Part shown: positions 58,746 to 64,000 of the stretch, one piece after another
How positions within the stretch are numbered: position 1 is the first letter of the stretch
Layout: each line of letters begins with the position of its first letter
Assembly (NCBI GenBank): GCA_004154925.1
Contig: QJNS01000189.1
Span: 1 to 64,000, forward strand
Direction: 5' to 3'
DNA length: 64,000 bases
Source of the DNA: Monosporascus cannonballus
Lineage: Eukaryota; Ascomycota; Sordariomycetes; Xylariales
Translations under genes and position numbers: made by a program
The notes under the pieces: generated by a model
Seen by the model: the letters and a program-made list of their open reading frames with translations, nothing else
Databases searched by the model: none
What the model was told of the DNA's origin: nothing

Positions 58746-61700
58746 GCAATTATTATTAATGCTACGCTTTTAAATATACTTACATACTAATATACCTATT
58801 TTTTTATTTCTTAGGAATTCTTTTTTTATTAATTATTAATCGTAACCTTACCATCGCCCGTACCGCCGTAATACGCCTCGTAAAGGCGTTCGAAAATAAC
58901 GCCCCCCGCCATATATATATTTTTTTATTTTTGCTTTTATGCTTTATAGAAAATATTAACCAAAATCACAAAAAATAAATCGTTTTGTACGGTTATTCGT
59001 ATGTTTTTCGAAAAATAAAAAAAATAAGAAAATACGGATACGCCTACCGTTATAACATTTACCGGTATTACGGCATCTATTATTATAACGTCTACCGGTA
59101 TTACGGTACTTACCAATAATATGCTTATTATATACATATAAGTACTGGCCCTAATTAAGCAAATTTTCGATTTATTTTTATTATATGTATAATAATAATA
59201 ACAATAATAATTTCCTTATTTTTTTAAAAAAACAATTTAAGGAAAATTTGTTCCGGAAACGTTAAACCTAATAAAATATTATGTATTTTATTTGCCGTAA
59301 ATTTTATAAATTAAAAAATAATTTAAAATATTTAAATTATTATTTAAGAAGAACTTTCGTTAATCCGTTAATAAATATTTAAATTATGAATAAATAAATT
59401 ATATTAAACGATATACGGATTTATTTTTAACATAATTATATATTTTATATATCGACGTAACGTAATTAAATATTAATTCTTTTATTTTCCCTTATTATAA
59501 ATTTAATTACTTACTAATTATTATAATGTTTTTTTAAATTTAAATTAATATTGATTTTAAATTTCGAAGTAAATATTTCAAAATTATAATTTTTTAACCG
59601 TATATTTTAATATAAATAATTTAATTTTTATTATAAAAATTATTATTATTATTTAATAAATTACTTTTTATATAATTAATTCTTTAAAAAAACTATTTTA
59701 TAATTTTGAGTAAATCGTTATATTTCGGGATTATTAACAAATAATACATTTTTTAGATTTAATAATATTTGGATTTCCGTATTCTTATTTTTATATATAA
59801 TTATTAAAAAATATATATAATAAAAATAACGGATTACCTTATTAATAATTTTAATATATTTGTTAAATAAATTAATTAAAAATTTTAATAATACAGAAAT
59901 TACGTAAATTACGTTTAGGCAAATTATTATTATTATATATAAAATAAAATTTACGTATTTTTAATAATTTTTCACTTATTTCTTAAATATTATTCCGGTA
60001 TTAAAAGTAAATTTTTTAATTTTTAAAAGGGTTGGCAGTACGTAAGCATTTTTTATAATCCCAAAACGAATAATAATTTTCTTAATATAAGAATTATAAA
60101 TTAAAAAAAACTTTTTTTAAATTTATCTCAGATTATTTAAAGGCTCAAAAATTAATTCGTTTTATTTTAATTTTTAATTTTATATATTCCTTTTAATTTT
60201 AAAAATAATTTATCGATTTGGTATTAATTTTTCCGGTAATAAAAATAATAAATTATTAATAAAAATACGAAATCGAACGTACGTTATTTATTATAAAATA
60301 AGTACAGCTTTTTTAAAAATATAATAAGCCTTAATTTTTATAAAATGGAAAAATATTTCCGATATTATAATAAAAATAAATCCTTAAATTTATATAACGT
60401 TTATTCGAATTTTATATATATTTTGTTTTTTTAAAGCTATTCAGAAAAACGTATATTATTTTAATTTTTCTTTTATAAAAAATATTTAAGAAAATTATTT
60501 TAATATCGAATTAACGGATTTTAAGGTTAAATTTAATAATTATAATTATAATTATTTTAAAAATTTTTAATTATAAATATAATAATATAAATATTAATAA
60601 ATAAATCGGTTTTTTGGAAATTGCCGCGTACGTAAATACGTAATTTATAACGTTTTAATTAATTATTTTTATCGAATTTATATATTAAAACCTATTTTAA
60701 AAACATTAATTCAAATTTAATTTATATAACCGGTGTTTTTTTCAATATTCCGCGTTTTATAAACGCCTTAATATTTTTTAATATTTTCCTTAAACGTTTA
60801 TTTTAAAGGGTATTTTTCGAAATTTATCTAAAATTTAAATAACTTAATTAATTAATCTTTATAAATTTTAAATCTGTTAGATATTACGCTTAACTTTTAA
60901 TATTTTTTTACAATATTTTTATTACAATTATTATATAAAAAATATAAAGTTTTTCGTATTTTTATTTTGCCGCATATTATAATAATAAAAATAAATAACT
61001 AATTTTTTTTAAATTTCGATTTAAGGTTAAATATATTTTGTTATTTCCGTAAATTACGGTAATATTACCGAATAAGCGCCGTCGTTTTTAATATTATTAG
61101 GATTTCTTTATTTTCGCAATTTTTCAGTTTTGCGAATAAGTATTTACGGTTATTTTTTTGGGTTTTTTTTAAATATAAAAATACGGAAAACAAAGTTTTT
61201 CTGATTATCGAAATTTTTTTTACTTATTAAAATCTTAAATTTAACATTTAATATATATAAATTAATTAATTTATTTATGGTTTCCGTTAAATATATTTTC
61301 CGGAAAACTTTTTCTGTATTATTTTTTTGCGGTAAATTTACAGATATTTTATAGGTTTTATATTTTTAATAAGTAATTAAGCTTTGGCTTTAACGAATAA
61401 CTAAATTTCGTTTTTTAAGCGTTTTTTGGAGTTTATTTTCCGGATTAAAAATATTTTTATCGAACGTAACGTTACGCGTAATAATAATTTTACGAAATTC
61501 GGATATTTATATTTGTTAAATATTAAAAATTCGGTATTTTATTAAATATTTAATATAAGTTTTTGGTTTAAGTTTTTATATTTGTTTATTTATTTTTACT
61601 TTTTGTTTTTTATTAATAAATATATTCGTATGCCGTATATGAAAATCTTAAATCAATTAGGTTTGAAATTTATAATAATTATATTGATTACGATAAGGCA

Positions 61701-64000
61701 ATATTAATGGAAATATTATTTAAATTAATAAATAAATATTTAATTAAATAAAAGTTAATTATAAAACTAATTGGGATTTATATTATATAATTACGTTATT
61801 ATTTTTATTATTTTAAATTAAAATGTTTTAAAAATATTTATTTGTAATTTTATGTTAAATCTTTTATTAAATAATTTTTAGCTTATTCGTTTATTTTCTT
61901 TTATACATTTTTCGGTATTTAAAAGCAAAAACTTAAATTTAATTTCTTTTTTTATATATTATATTTAATAAGTTATATATCCGTTTATTGTAATAATTTT
62001 AATATTATTATTTTACTTAATTTTGCAAATAAAAAACTTATATTATTTACGTATTTAATATTTGAAATTTTTAATAATTTGAAATTTTATTTTTTAAATA
62101 TAATTAATAATTAAACAAGCGAAAAATTTCTTATTATATTTATTTTTAATTATTAAAAATTATTTAAACTTATTATAGCTCGTAAAATAATTAAAATAAT
62201 TTTACGTAATACGTTAAAAGGATTTAAAAGTTTAATTTTTTTATAAATATTTTAAAATATTTGAAAAATATATATATAAATATAAGCTTTATATTTCCGG
62301 CGTATTCTCCTTTTTATAATAATATTTTTAACGTTTTTAGCGAATAATTTTAATATTATAAATATTAAATACGTTAGTTTTAAGTATTAAAAATCCTTTA
62401 TTCTTATACGGGGGTATAAGTAATTTTTTAATTGCTTTTACGGTTTTCCTTTTTTTTTTATTAATTATCAGATATATTAAAATGCCAGTTAAGTTTTGCG
62501 GAATTATTAGTAAAATATTTAAATAAAATAAAAACGGTTTATATTTAAAAAAACTTAAATTATATAATTATTAAAACTTCGTAAAAATAATATTTTCTTT
62601 AATTTTTCCTATTTTAAAAAATAATTTAAATCGTAATACCAAATTTTAATTTTACGAAATAAAAGTTTTAAAGTAATATTAACGTAAAATCGTTTTATTA
62701 TTATTATATTCTGAAGTATAAAATTATGTTTTAATTTATTAAAAGTTTTATATAATATTTCTTTAATTATTTTTATTATATTATTAATCGAAAACGAGAA
62801 AATACCGGTTTTTATTATGTTTTCCGTAATATTAAATATAAAAGTACCGGGAATAAATAAATTTTTAAATTTTATTAAATATTTAGCCTTATAATTATTT
62901 ATTAAGATAAATTAAAATAAAAAGTACGTATTAAAATAAATAATAATATAAATTTTTAAAACTAAATTAAAAAGATTAAAAATACATAAATTGATAAATG
63001 CCGTAATAATATTGTCAAATTATATAATAAAAGTAAACGTTAATTATTTTATAATTTTCCGAATAATTTCTTTTTATTTAAAAAATTTAATAAAACTTTT
63101 ACGAAATTTTGTTTACTAATTTTACTTAAATTATTTACGAATCTCTTTAATATTTTTTTGGTTTAAATAACGGAATTTCCGAATAATTACTTCCGTTATC
63201 GCAAAACGTAAATAAACGTATTCGTTAAATTCCTATAAATAAATTTTATTTAATATAATTACATAAAAATATTTATTTTTTTTAAAATGTATTTAATAAA
63301 ATAAAATTTATATTAAATTACGATAACACTTTTTTTCAAATTATAATCCTAATAATATAATAACGATAATCCCGGGTTTTTTAATTTCGGCCCTTAAATT
63401 ATTTTTATAATATATAGATAAAAATTAATCTTTAAATTTTTTAAATTTATTATAAATTTATTAAAAAATTATCCTTAATAAAATTAATTAATTTTCGTTA
63501 TTTTTAATTTAATATAAAACGTTTTTTTACGGCATTTAAGAAATCCTTTATTACGAATATTTTTTTAATTTCTTAAAGGTTATATATTTTCGTTTTAATG
63601 TAAATAATATATTAAATTTGGTATTATTAATTAGGTTTTATATAGTTTACCTTAATTAGGTATAGGGCTTTACGGTAGTTTTTGCGTACCGTCGAAATGA
63701 TATTTAGCAAAAAGGGGGCGAATTAACTTTTTAATTTTTTTTAAATAAATCCTATATTATAATATTTTCTTAAACGATTAAAATAATTTAAACCTTTTTA
63801 AAAATATGGTTTTTTATTATTACGTTAATCTATATCTAAATATTAACATATCGGATATTAATTTTGGAAACTTTCCGTTATTTTTTGCATATAGCTTTTA
63901 TAAGACGTTCGATATTTTTATCGTATTTTCTTTTCGAAATTATTAAGGAATAATTCCTTAAGTTTTTGTAAAAAAAGGTTTACGTTAAGTAATATTAATA

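Larger units (their letters stand above)
57181..64000. mobile_element. RIP-degraded, AT-rich transposon block
   Basis: About 6.8 kb of extreme AT content running off the window edge. Cytosine survives mostly in CpG; CpA and TpG are scarce and TpA is abundant, the footprint of repeat-induced point mutation, which converts CpA to TpA in duplicated DNA. All long reading frames are broken by TAA/TAG. One readable relic is listed at 57467-57840. Element class, ends and target-site duplications cannot be defined from this sequence alone. Confidence 0.85.

Overview
The window is nuclear DNA of a filamentous ascomycete (Pezizomycotina, most likely a Sordariomycete and possibly a Sordariales lignocellulose degrader; the finer placement is inference). 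The evidence is short introns of about 50-150 nt with GT...AG ends and CTAAC/CTGAC branch sites, GC-rich third codon positions, eukaryotic housekeeping genes (26S proteasome, AP-3, frataxin, an actin-related protein), fungal families (AA9 and AA8 oxidoreductases, DUF3632, Clr5-ankyrin proteins), and a 7 kb AT-rich block with the footprint of repeat-induced point mutation (RIP). I saw no tRNA, rRNA, bacterial-type feature or CRISPR array.

Layout. 0.3-5.8 kb: adenylate kinase (-), Rpn8 (+) and a SWIM-domain protein of the Sws1/ZSWIM7 type (-). 7.0-8.4 kb: a secreted serine beta-lactamase-like gene with good introns but two frameshifts. 9.7-12.4 kb: a small conserved membrane protein (+), AP-3 sigma (-) and a bZIP factor (+). 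14.5-17.4 kb: a secreted protein and frataxin. 17.4-21.3 kb: no intact gene, only coding-like scraps. 21.3-26.2 kb: a Clr5/ankyrin protein and a DUF3632 protein. 28.6-41.9 kb: a sparse carbohydrate region with an AA9 lytic polysaccharide monooxygenase, a secreted aldose 1-epimerase (-), a D-arabinose dehydrogenase and a stand-alone AA8 cytochrome. 43.7-53.1 kb: ARP6, an F-box protein with a cysteine-rich tail (-) and a large Ufd1-zinc finger protein. 54.2-54.3 kb: a tiny two-exon metallothionein (-). 55.7-57.0 kb: a decayed coding scrap and microsatellites. 57.2-64.0 kb: the RIP-degraded transposon block.

Functional links. AA8 cytochromes, best known as part of cellobiose dehydrogenase, donate electrons to AA9 enzymes, so these two genes 12 kb apart could belong to one extracellular oxidative system. 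The secreted epimerase acts on free sugars outside the cell. The other genes look like independent housekeeping loci. Exon structures were built by hand and checked for reading phase; nearly all multi-exon models close in frame. The main exceptions are the bZIP 5' end and the frameshifted beta-lactamase-like gene.
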